Below, piece after piece: positions 8,370 to 15,118 of a stretch of 40,990 nucleotides of DNA; the stretch's first letter is position 1, and each line of letters opens with the position of its first letter. A program made the translations under genes and the position numbers. This stretch comes from Pseudomonadota bacterium (GTDB taxonomy: Bacteria; Pseudomonadota; Gammaproteobacteria; Steroidobacterales; Steroidobacteraceae). The stretch lies in the NCBI GenBank assembly GCA_021815925.1, contig JAKAZL010000005.1, forward strand, positions 32,751-73,740, given 5' to 3'. The notes beneath the pieces were generated by a model. That model was not told the origin of the DNA, did no database searches, and saw nothing but the letters and a program-made list of their open reading frames with translations.

Positions 8370-9169
8370 AAGCCCGTCCCGTCGCCGGCATCCTGCTGCG
8401 TCAGTTCTACCTGATCCGCGGCAGTCCGGTCCGCGCGCTGCCGATGTTCGCCTGGGTGGCGATCGACATCGTCGTGTGGGGCTTCATCACCCGCTATCTG
8501 AACTCGATGAGCGATGGGCGGTTCAACTACGTGCCGAGCCTGCTCGGCGCGGTGCTCCTGTGGGACTTCTTCACCCGCATCATGCAGGGCGTGAGCACGG
8601 CGTTCCTCGAAGACGTGTGGTCGAAAAACTTCCTCAACCTGTTCGCCACGCCGCTGACGACGCCGCAGTACATCACCGGTCTGGTGATCACCAGCATCGG
8701 CACCAGCGCGGTCGGGCTCGCCGTGATGCTGGTGCTGGCCTCGAGCGTGTTCGGCCTGTCGTTCTTCTCGCTCGGAGTGATGCTGATTCCCTTCCTGCTC
8801 GTGCTGTTCAGCTTCGGCATCGCACTCGGCATCCTCGCCAGTGCACTGGTCCTACGGTTGGGGCCGGCCTCGGAGTGGCTGATCTGGCCGATGCCGGCGC
8901 TGCTCTCGCCGTTCGTCGGAGTGTTCTACCCGTTGTCCACCCTGCCGCAGTGGATGCAGGCGGTGGCCCGGGTGCTGCCACCCTCGTACGTGTTCCAGGG
9001 CATGCGCACGCTGCTCGCCGGCCAGACGCTCCCGCCGGGCGATCTACTTTTTGGCGCAGCGCTTGCCGCCCTGGACATCGTGCTGGCGAGTTATTTCTTC
9101 ACGCGGGTGTTCCGCTACGCGCTGCGTACGGGACTGCTCGCACGCTACAGCGCGGAAAGCGTGTCCTGA
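8366..9169 (+). CDS. ABC-2 type transporter permease
   Basis: A 267-residue integral membrane protein with about six hydrophobic segments, in the arrangement of ABC-2 permeases (DrrB/NodJ-like). Conserved-looking features include a cytoplasmic helix after TM2 with NLFATPLTTPQYI and the C-terminal stretch LPQWMQAVARVLPPSYVFQGMR split over a loop, which resembles the family's LPxWLQ...PxxY..EG element. Translation appears to start at TTG 8366-8368, overlapping the TGA of the ATPase gene (TTGA), so the two are almost certainly translated together. With the upstream ATPase it would form a dimer-of-dimers exporter for a drug, lipid or polysaccharide; the sequence does not say which. Confidence 0.9.
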   Translation: MKARPVAGILLRQFYLIRGSPVRALPMFAWVAIDIVVWGFITRYLNSMSDGRFNYVPSLLGAVLLWDFFTRIMQGVSTAFLEDVWSKNFLNLFATPLTTPQYITGLVITSIGTSAVGLAVMLVLASSVFGLSFFSLGVMLIPFLLVLFSFGIALGILASALVLRLGPASEWLIWPMPALLSPFVGVFYPLSTLPQWMQAVARVLPPSYVFQGMRTLLAGQTLPPGDLLFGAALAALDIVLASYFFTRVFRYALRTGLLARYSAESVS

Positions 9170-9180
9170 GTCCATTGCGC

Positions 9181-9196
9181 GGCGGCTCAGGCCGCC
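9181..9196. terminator. Small hairpin between convergent genes
   Basis: GGCGGC-TCAG-GCCGCC lies 12 nt after the permease stop and 28 nt from the thioredoxin stop. The stem is 6 bp and no U-tract follows, so termination is only a suggestion. Confidence 0.3.
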
Positions 9197-9223
9197 ACGG
9201 CCCCTCGCCCCGCTGCGCGGCGC

Positions 9224-9679
9224 TCAGGCCAGAGCGCGGTCCAGCCAGCGACCGAGCGTAGTGGCATCCACCGCCCCGGAATGACGGGCGATCTCGCGCC
9301 CGCCGCGGAACAGGATGAGCGTCGGGATGCTGCGGATGCCGAACTGTCCGGCGAGCTGTTGCTGCTCGTCGGTGTTGATCTTCGCCACGCGCAGCGCGGT
9401 GGCCCGCTCGGCCGCGGTCCGCTCGAGCACCGGGGCCATCATGCGGCACGGTCCGCACCACGGCGCCCAGAAGTCCACCAGCACCGGCAGCGTCGCACGC
9501 TGGACGTGCGCGGCGAACCCGGCGGCATCGAGCGCGACCGGCTGGCCGGCCAGCAGGGGCGCCTTGCAGCGCGGGCATTTGGGATGCTCACCGGCGCGCC
9601 CCTCGGGCACGCGGACCAGCGAGTGACATTGCGGGCAGGCGACCAGCAGGCCGCCGGCGGCTTCGGTTTCGGCGTTCAT
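9224..9679 (-). CDS. trxC: Thioredoxin 2 (TrxC-like) with N-terminal zinc finger
   Basis: A 151-residue thioredoxin. The N-terminal 45 residues hold two CxxC pairs, C15/C18 (CPQC) and C35/C38 (CPRC), the zinc finger that distinguishes TrxC from TrxA. The thioredoxin fold follows with the active site WCGPC at 74-78 and the cis-proline in RSIPT. TrxC reduces cytoplasmic protein disulfides and in Escherichia coli belongs to the OxyR response; the zinc finger tunes redox potential. It is divergent from the cbpA-cbpM operon with about 120 bp between starts, so both promoters lie close together and shared stress control is possible. Confidence 0.93.
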   Translation of the reverse strand: MNAETEAAGGLLVACPQCHSLVRVPEGRAGEHPKCPRCKAPLLAGQPVALDAAGFAAHVQRATLPVLVDFWAPWCGPCRMMAPVLERTAAERATALRVAKINTDEQQQLAGQFGIRSIPTLILFRGGREIARHSGAVDATTLGRWLDRALA

Positions 9680-9798
9680 GCCGGATGTATGGGGCGCAAG
9701 CGGCGCGATTCAAGCGGCTGGGGCTTGGCTTCGCGCCCCCCGCCCCCACTGTGCAGAGCAGGGTATCCTCAATGTTTTCCGAGAGGGCCGGATCGCTC

Positions 9799-10764
9799 AT
9801 GGAATACCGGGATTACTACAAGATTCTGGGCGTGGCGCGGACGGCCACGGCCGAAGAGATCAAGAAGTCGTACCGCCGGCTGGCGCGCAAGTACCACCCT
9901 GACGTCAGCAAGGAAAAGGATGCCGAGAGCAAGTTCAAGGAGCTCCAGGAAGCCTACGAGGTTCTGAAGGACCCCGAGAAGCGCGCGGCCTACGATCAAC
10001 TGGGCAGCGAGTGGAAGTCCGGCCAGCAGTTTCGTCCGCCGCCGGACTGGGCGAGCGGCTTCGAGTTCAGCGGCGGCGCCGGGGCACGCGGCGCAGGCGG
10101 CGGCCACGCCTTCGACGAGCAGGGCTTCAGCGAGTTCTTCTCGCAACTGTTCGGCGGCCACAGCCCCTTCGGCGGGGCCGGCCGACGGCAGAGCGCGGGC
10201 GGACGCGATCACCATGCGCGGATCGATGTCGAGCTCGAGGAAGTCTTCGGGGGTGGCACCCGCACTCTCGAGTTGAAACGACCCGAGGTGAAGGCGGACG
10301 GAAGCGTGGAGCTGCGCACCCACACGGTGCGCGTCACCCTCCCCGCCGGCGTCACCGACGGTCAGCTCATCCGGCTGGCCGGCCAGGGCGAAGCCGCCCC
10401 CGGCGGCGGCCGGGCGGGCGACCTGTACCTCGAGGTGCACGTGCGGCCGCACCGCCTCTATCAGCTGGATGGGCGGAACGTGACGCTCACACTGCCCGTG
10501 GCGCCCTGGGAGGCTGCCTTGGGCGCAAGCGTGACTGTTCCGACCCTCGGCGGTGCGGTCGAGATGCAGATACCGGCTGGCGCACAGTCCGGTCAGAAAC
10601 TGCGGCTGCGCGGTCGCGGCCTGCCGGGACAGCCCCCGGGCGACGCCTACGTGCAGCTGAAAGTCGTCCTGCCGCCCGCCGATTCGCCCGAAGCGCGCAC
10701 GCTGTACGAGAGCATGCGCACGCAGCTCGCGGGATTCGATCCGCGCGCCGACCTCAGGAGGTAA
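9799..10764 (+). CDS. cbpA: Curved DNA-binding protein CbpA (DnaJ-like co-chaperone)
   Basis: A 321-residue type II J-protein. The J domain spans residues 1-66 with HPD at 33-35 (YHPDVSK); a Gly/Phe-rich linker covers about 70-125, and two C-terminal substrate-binding domains follow ([26 protein letters not shown]). There is no cysteine-rich zinc domain, which separates CbpA from DnaJ. It would stimulate DnaK and bind curved DNA in stationary phase. The start [12 protein letters not shown] matches the usual CbpA N-terminus; an upstream in-frame ATG at 9772 would add nine residues. A full AGGAGG overlaps the end of the gene and serves the following cbpM. Confidence 0.94.
   Translation: MEYRDYYKILGVARTATAEEIKKSYRRLARKYHPDVSKEKDAESKFKELQEAYEVLKDPEKRAAYDQLGSEWKSGQQFRPPPDWASGFEFSGGAGARGAGGGHAFDEQGFSEFFSQLFGGHSPFGGAGRRQSAGGRDHHARIDVELEEVFGGGTRTLELKRPEVKADGSVELRTHTVRVTLPAGVTDGQLIRLAGQGEAAPGGGRAGDLYLEVHVRPHRLYQLDGRNVTLTLPVAPWEAALGASVTVPTLGGAVEMQIPAGAQSGQKLRLRGRGLPGQPPGDAYVQLKVVLPPADSPEARTLYESMRTQLAGFDPRADLRR
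10756..10761 (+). promoter_or_regulatory. Ribosome binding site of cbpM inside cbpA
   Basis: A perfect AGGAGG lies within the last codons of cbpA, 7 nt before the GTG start of cbpM. It fixes the GTG as the start and suggests translational coupling of the chaperone with its inhibitor. Confidence 0.8.
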
Positions 10765-10768
10765 CGTC

Positions 10769-11092
10769 GTGAGCGAATTCGTCGAGGTGTACCCGGTGCG
10801 CGTGCTCGCCGAGGGCGACTGGATCGGCGCGGCCGAGGCCTGCCGGCTCTGCCGGATCGAGCTCGAGGTCGTGATGGAACTCGCCGACCTCGGACTGCTC
10901 AGCCCGCGCGGCGACGCTCCGCTGGACTGGCAGGTGCCTGCCGGCGCACTGCCCCGCCTGGCCCTGGCGGGACGGCTGATCCAGGATCTCGGCGTGAACG
11001 TCAGTGGAGCGGTACTTGCGATCGAACTGTTGGAGCGGCAGCGCTCGCTGCAGCGACAGATCGAGCTGCTGCAGCGACTGACCCAGGACTGA
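10769..11092 (+). CDS. cbpM: Chaperone modulator CbpM
   Basis: A 107-residue MerR-like protein beginning at GTG. The sequence has the CbpM layout: a short N-terminal strand region, a helix-turn-helix-like part (AAEACRLCRIELEVVMELADLG) shown here in two pieces by residues 21-30 and 31-43, and a C-terminal helix rich in Leu, Glu, Gln and Arg (ELLERQRSLQRQIELLQRL). CbpM binds the J domain of CbpA and blocks its action on DnaK. The gene starts 4 nt after the cbpA stop, with its Shine-Dalgarno inside cbpA. The pairing with cbpA makes the call secure even though MerR-like helices alone would be ambiguous. Confidence 0.9.
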   Translation: MSEFVEVYPVRVLAEGDWIGAAEACRLCRIELEVVMELADLGLLSPRGDAPLDWQVPAGALPRLALAGRLIQDLGVNVSGAVLAIELLERQRSLQRQIELLQRLTQD

Positions 11093-11113
11093 CCAGCGGC
11101 GTGCGCACGTACC

Positions 11114-11416
11114 TCAGCCGAAGTGCAGCAGCTGGCGACAGACCGTATTGACCTGACTTCCGGCCACCACGCAGCGCTCGGCCGCCTGACGCCAGGCGGC
11201 GAAGTGCGGCGAGGCGCGATGCGCCGCCAGCGCCGCCTCGTCGTCGTACAGCTCGTAGAAGACGAAGTGAGTCGGCCGCGCCGCGTCCTGGGTGACATCG
11301 AAGTAGCGGCAGCCCCGCTCATCGTTCACCGTCCGTTGCGCATTTTCCCCGATCGCCGCGAGAAAGGTCTCCAGCTGATCAGCGTGAACCTCGAGACTGA
11401 CGATAAGCGCGATCAT
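11114..11416 (-). CDS. Antibiotic biosynthesis monooxygenase (ABM) family protein
   Basis: A 100-residue dimeric alpha-beta barrel protein of the ABM/YgiN type. It shows the N-terminal strand MIALIVSLEV, the ERGCRYFDV strand, and the FVFYELYDDEAALAAHRAS block that is standard in this family. YgiN-type members oxidise quinols without metal or flavin; others are only dimeric binding proteins. The ATG overlaps the stop of the upstream Ldh-family gene (ATGA, 11413-11416), so it is translationally coupled to it. The coupling suggests that it handles the product of that dehydrogenase, but no substrate can be named. Confidence 0.87.
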   Translation of the reverse strand: MIALIVSLEVHADQLETFLAAIGENAQRTVNDERGCRYFDVTQDAARPTHFVFYELYDDEAALAAHRASPHFAAWRQAAERCVVAGSQVNTVCRQLLHFG

Positions 11417-12489
11417 GGGACCGACGATCCCATGCGGCCGGCCGCGAGCGTCGCGCCGGTTTCGGCCGCCAGTTGCCTCAGGCTGTCCCACGTGGTCTCC
11501 GGCAGACCGATGCCGTGCCGCTCAGCGCGCGCGCCGTGACGCGCTTCCAGCTCGCCGGGAAAGAAAATCTCATCGACCCCCGGTGCTCGCGGTACCGCCT
11601 TGGTCGCCTCGATCAGCTGCTCGAGCCGGCGTTCAAACTCGGCGCGCGGCATCATGAACCCGACGTCGATCGTGATCAGCAGGTGCCCGCAGCCGCTGCG
11701 CCGGTCCGGCTCGTAGGGACCGCCCACGTCGGCACCGAAGCGGCTGCCCGTCAGGACGCCGGCGAGCACGTCCATCATGAACGAGATCACGTAGCCCTTG
11801 TGCCCGGCCATGGGCAGGATCAGCCCCTGGATGGCGGCCTGAGCATTCGAGGTCGGCACGCCATGCGCGTCCGCAGCCCAGGTGGCCGGAATGGCCTCGT
11901 TGCGCTCGGCCGCCGCATAGATCTTCCCGCGCGCCACCGCGGTGTTGGCCATGTCCATGACCGCGACGCCGTGCCGGCCCGCGGGCGCGGCGATGGACCA
12001 GGGGTTCGTGCCGAGGGCCTTCACGCGTCCGCCCCAGGGCGCCATCGCCGGACTCGCATTCGTCGCGAGCAGCGCAACGCAGCCCTGCTCGGCGGACCAT
12101 CGGGTGAAGTAGGCGGCCGTACCGAAGTGATTGGAGTTGCGCACCGCCACGGCACTCACGCCGTGAGCGCGCGCTCGCTCGACGCCGAGCCGCGTCGCCT
12201 CGCGGGCGAGGACCTGGCCGATCCCCTCGTGACCGTCGAGCACCGCGATCGCACCCTGATCCACCACCCGCTCGCAGCGCGTGACCGGCGTCATCGCGCC
12301 ACTGCGCAACCGGGCCACGTACCAGGGCAGCCGCAGCATGCCGTGCGAGGCGTGCCCCCAGCGCTCCGCGGTCACCAGACTGTCCGCCAGCAGGAGCGCA
12401 TCGTCCGGCGGCACGCCCACGCTCGTCAGCACCTCGCCGGTGAACCGCAGGAGGCTCTCGACCTCGACCCGATGACGCGCCGATGACAT
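11413..12489 (-). CDS. Ldh family NAD(P)-dependent oxidoreductase (malate/L-lactate/ureidoglycolate type)
   Basis: A 358-residue member of the Ldh/YlbC/YiaK family, which is unrelated to classical Rossmann malate dehydrogenases. Typical motifs are the N-terminal HASHGMLRLP (around residues 46-55), AVRNSNHFG with the catalytic histidine, the LGTNPWSIAAP segment, and the GHKGYVISFMMDVLAGVLTG helix. Members reduce 2-oxo acids or oxidise 2-hydroxy acids with NAD(P). The start ATG at 12487-12489 gives a product in register with the family; the upstream extension to 12756 is arginine-rich and antisense to the divergent SDR gene. Its end overlaps the ABM gene by 4 nt. Substrate unknown. Confidence 0.9.
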   Translation of the reverse strand: MSSARHRVEVESLLRFTGEVLTSVGVPPDDALLLADSLVTAERWGHASHGMLRLPWYVARLRSGAMTPVTRCERVVDQGAIAVLDGHEGIGQVLAREATRLGVERARAHGVSAVAVRNSNHFGTAAYFTRWSAEQGCVALLATNASPAMAPWGGRVKALGTNPWSIAAPAGRHGVAVMDMANTAVARGKIYAAAERNEAIPATWAADAHGVPTSNAQAAIQGLILPMAGHKGYVISFMMDVLAGVLTGSRFGADVGGPYEPDRRSGCGHLLITIDVGFMMPRAEFERRLEQLIEATKAVPRAPGVDEIFFPGELEARHGARAERHGIGLPETTWDSLRQLAAETGATLAAGRMGSSVP

Positions 12490-12653
12490 GCACTGATTTC
12501 CGTACGTGGGGCCGTTGCCTGCGCGCGAGACACAGGAAGGACGGCGCGCCTGCCGCGCGCTCGTCGCGCCAGGCGCAGAATACCAGCTCTTGCCTGTCGC
12601 GGCAGAGCGTGTAGGTTTGGGTGCCTGGCCAGGACCCACGGGAAGCGCACGTA

Positions 12654-13358
12654 ATGAAAACGGCCCTTGTGACCGGAGCGAGCCGAGGTCTCGGCGAGGC
12701 CCTCGTGGTCTGCCTGGCGAAGCGGGGTTACCGGGTGCATGGACTGGTGCGCACACCGCAAGCGGCTGAGGTATTGCACGCGCGCTGCGCCGCGGCGATG
12801 CCGATCATTGGCGACGTCGCCCGTCCCGAGGTAATCACCGCCATCCACGAGGCGTTGAGTCGCCGCACGGACGGTGTGCATCTTCTGATCAACAACGCGG
12901 GGAGCGGCGCATCGATCCGCGCGATGCACGACGGTATCGAGGAGGAGATCGCCGCACACGTTAACGTGCACTGTCTGGGTGCGCTCAGAGTGAGCCGGGC
13001 AGCGTTGCCGTTCCTCCGTCGGGCCGAGCCGGCGCTGATCGTGAACGTGAGCTCGCGGTTCGGATCGACCGCCCGCGCGGCCGCCGGATTGTTTCAGGGG
13101 CACGCACTCTCGTATGCCTATCCCATCGCCAAGGCCGCGCAGAACATGTTGACGCTGCGCATGGCCGAGGAGCTGCGCTCGAGCCAAGTGCGCGTCTGCG
13201 CCGTGCATCCCGGTCAGGTGCAGACCGCCTCGGGCTCGCCGGATGCCATCACCACCCCGACCGAAGCCGCGGTGCGACTGCTCGACTGGCTCGAATCTCC
13301 ACCCGCCGACCTGCACGGCTGTTACGTCGACCTCGATACCGGCCGGCAGGGCTGGTAG
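12654..13358 (+). CDS. Short-chain dehydrogenase/reductase (SDR)
   Basis: A 234-residue classical SDR. The nucleotide-binding motif GASRGLG is at 8-14, NNAG at 80-83, the catalytic serine in NVSS at 133-134 and the YxxxK pair at Y156 and K160 (YPIAK). The HPGQVQT segment after the catalytic lysine is also typical. The arginines R33 and R42 after beta2 hint at NADP(H), but this is weak. The ATG has GGGAAG upstream. It is divergent from the Ldh-ABM pair with 164 bp between starts. All three are small-molecule redox genes, but a shared pathway is only suggested. The substrate cannot be named. Confidence 0.9.
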   Translation: MKTALVTGASRGLGEALVVCLAKRGYRVHGLVRTPQAAEVLHARCAAAMPIIGDVARPEVITAIHEALSRRTDGVHLLINNAGSGASIRAMHDGIEEEIAAHVNVHCLGALRVSRAALPFLRRAEPALIVNVSSRFGSTARAAAGLFQGHALSYAYPIAKAAQNMLTLRMAEELRSSQVRVCAVHPGQVQTASGSPDAITTPTEAAVRLLDWLESPPADLHGCYVDLDTGRQGW

Positions 13359-13521
13359 CGCCGCCGGCCGCTGCGCCGAGAGGGGATGCGCACCTGAGAT
13401 CGCGGGCACGGTACGCGCGACGAACCGAGCGTCGTGCCGCGCGCATCCAGTGTAAAGTATGGCCCCTGTCGGCGGCCGGCGGGAACGGCTGCCCGACCGC
13501 CCATCACCCAAGCGGGGTCCC

Positions 13522-15084
13522 ATGATGAAGAATGCCATTCTGGTCGCCGTCGCCCTCAGCTGCTGCATCGGCACGGTTCGCGCCGCCGACAAGACGACCG
13601 CCCCCGATTTCAAACCGACCGCGGTGAGCACGATCGGATCGGTCACCGTCAACGGCACGCGCATCGCCTACCGGGCCGTCGCCGGCACACTCGTCGTGCA
13701 TGCCAAGGGCTGGAACCCCAACGCCGTGCCGACGGACAAAGCCAACCCGACCGCCGAAGCGTCGATGTTCTATGTCGCGTACTTCAAGCGGGGCACGCCC
13801 GCCGCCGACCGACCCATCACCTTTGTCTTCAACGGCGGCCCCGGCTCCTCGACGGTCTGGCTGCACATGGGTGCATTCGGGCCGGTCAGAGTGCTCACCG
13901 CCGATCACACCCACACGCCGCCGGCGCCCTACCAGGTGGTGAACAACGACTACAGTCTGCTCAGCGTCAGCGACCTGGTCTTCGTGGACGCGCCCGGCAC
14001 CGGCTTCGGCCGCATCGCCGGGCCGAACGCCGCGCAGTCGTTCTACGGCGTGGACCAGGACATCCACGCCTTCGCAGTCTTCATCCGCCAGTTCCTCTCC
14101 CGGTACAACCGGTGGAACTCGCCGAAGTACCTGCTCGGCGAGAGCTACGGCACGATGCGAGCGGCCGGCCTACCGCTCGCGCTGGAACGCGAGAGCATCG
14201 ATCTGAACGGAGTCATGCTGTTGTCCGACATCCTCGATTGGGACCTGATGCCGGACAACCCGAAGCTCAACCCGTCGGTCGATCTGCCCTACATCGTTGC
14301 CCTACCGAGCTACGCGGCGACCGCCTGGTACCACCACCGGCTGCCCGGCCCGCCGCAGCACCTGCTGCCGTTCCTGAAGAAGGTCGAGCACTTCGCCACC
14401 ACGACCTACACGCTGGCGCTGATGCAAGGCGACACCCTCCCGGCAGCACAGCGGCAGGCCATCGCCGAGAAGCTGCACGAGTACACCGGACTGCCGGTCG
14501 ACTACCTGTTGAAGTCGGACCTGCGCATCCAGTACGGCGCGTTCCAGAAGGAGCTGCTGGCCGGGGATGAGCTCACGACCGGCACGCTCGACACACGCTT
14601 CACCGGCCCAACCCTCGATCCGCTCAGCGAGGTCAGCGAGTACGATCCGCAGAGCGCGGCGATCAGCTCAGCGTATGCCGCGGCATTCAACACCTACGTG
14701 CGCCAGACGCTGCACTACGGCCTCGACCAGAATTACAAAGTCGAGATCCCGGTGTACAGCAGCTGGGACTACCGCCACCAGCCGCCCGGCGCCGCCCGGC
14801 CGTTGATCCAGCTGCCGAACGTGCTGCCGGACCTCGCCATCGCGATGAAGCGTAACCCGGACCTGAAAGTGCTGGTCAACGGCGGGTATTTCGACATCTC
14901 CACCCCGTTCTACGAGGGCTGGTTCGAGATGCACCACCTGCAGATACCGCCGAGCCTGCAAGGCAACATCCAGTACGACTACTACCGCTCGGGGCACATG
15001 ATCTACGTCCATCTGCCCACGCTGAAGCAGCTCTACGGCAACCTGGTTGGCTTCATCCGCAGCACCGACAACCTGAAGCCGTAG
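13522..15084 (+). CDS. Secreted S10 family serine carboxypeptidase-like peptidase
   Basis: A 520-residue exported alpha/beta hydrolase of peptidase family S10. The signal peptide covers residues 1-21 (GTVRA-AD). The oxyanion-hole motif FNGGPGSS is at 103-110, the nucleophile S208 lies in GESYG, the acid D458 in NGGYFDISTP and the histidine H492 in SGHMIY, which is the full carboxypeptidase Y-like triad. S10 enzymes cut C-terminal residues, most actively at acid pH. I chose the first of two adjacent ATGs (13522 and 13525); the frame extends back to 13459 without a signal sequence. The gene is convergent with the large secreted protein at 15119-17887. Confidence 0.92.
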   Translation: MMKNAILVAVALSCCIGTVRAADKTTAPDFKPTAVSTIGSVTVNGTRIAYRAVAGTLVVHAKGWNPNAVPTDKANPTAEASMFYVAYFKRGTPAADRPITFVFNGGPGSSTVWLHMGAFGPVRVLTADHTHTPPAPYQVVNNDYSLLSVSDLVFVDAPGTGFGRIAGPNAAQSFYGVDQDIHAFAVFIRQFLSRYNRWNSPKYLLGESYGTMRAAGLPLALERESIDLNGVMLLSDILDWDLMPDNPKLNPSVDLPYIVALPSYAATAWYHHRLPGPPQHLLPFLKKVEHFATTTYTLALMQGDTLPAAQRQAIAEKLHEYTGLPVDYLLKSDLRIQYGAFQKELLAGDELTTGTLDTRFTGPTLDPLSEVSEYDPQSAAISSAYAAAFNTYVRQTLHYGLDQNYKVEIPVYSSWDYRHQPPGAARPLIQLPNVLPDLAIAMKRNPDLKVLVNGGYFDISTPFYEGWFEMHHLQIPPSLQGNIQYDYYRSGHMIYVHLPTLKQLYGNLVGFIRSTDNLKP

Positions 15085-15093
15085 CGCGCGACG

Positions 15094-15114
15094 CGCCGGC
15101 GCGGATCGCCGGCG
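15094..15114. terminator. 8-bp hairpin between convergent genes
   Basis: CGCCGGCG-CGGAT-CGCCGGCG forms a perfect 8-bp stem with a 5-nt loop, 9 nt after the peptidase stop and 4 nt after the stop of the opposing gene. It can act in both directions; no U-tract is present. Confidence 0.45.
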
Positions 15115-15118
15115 ATCG

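Noticed and set aside
7554-13358. Secondary-metabolite cluster suggested by ABC exporter, ABM protein, SDR and oxidoreductase
   Set aside because: No synthase, carrier protein or tailoring core is present, and housekeeping chaperone and thioredoxin genes lie between them.
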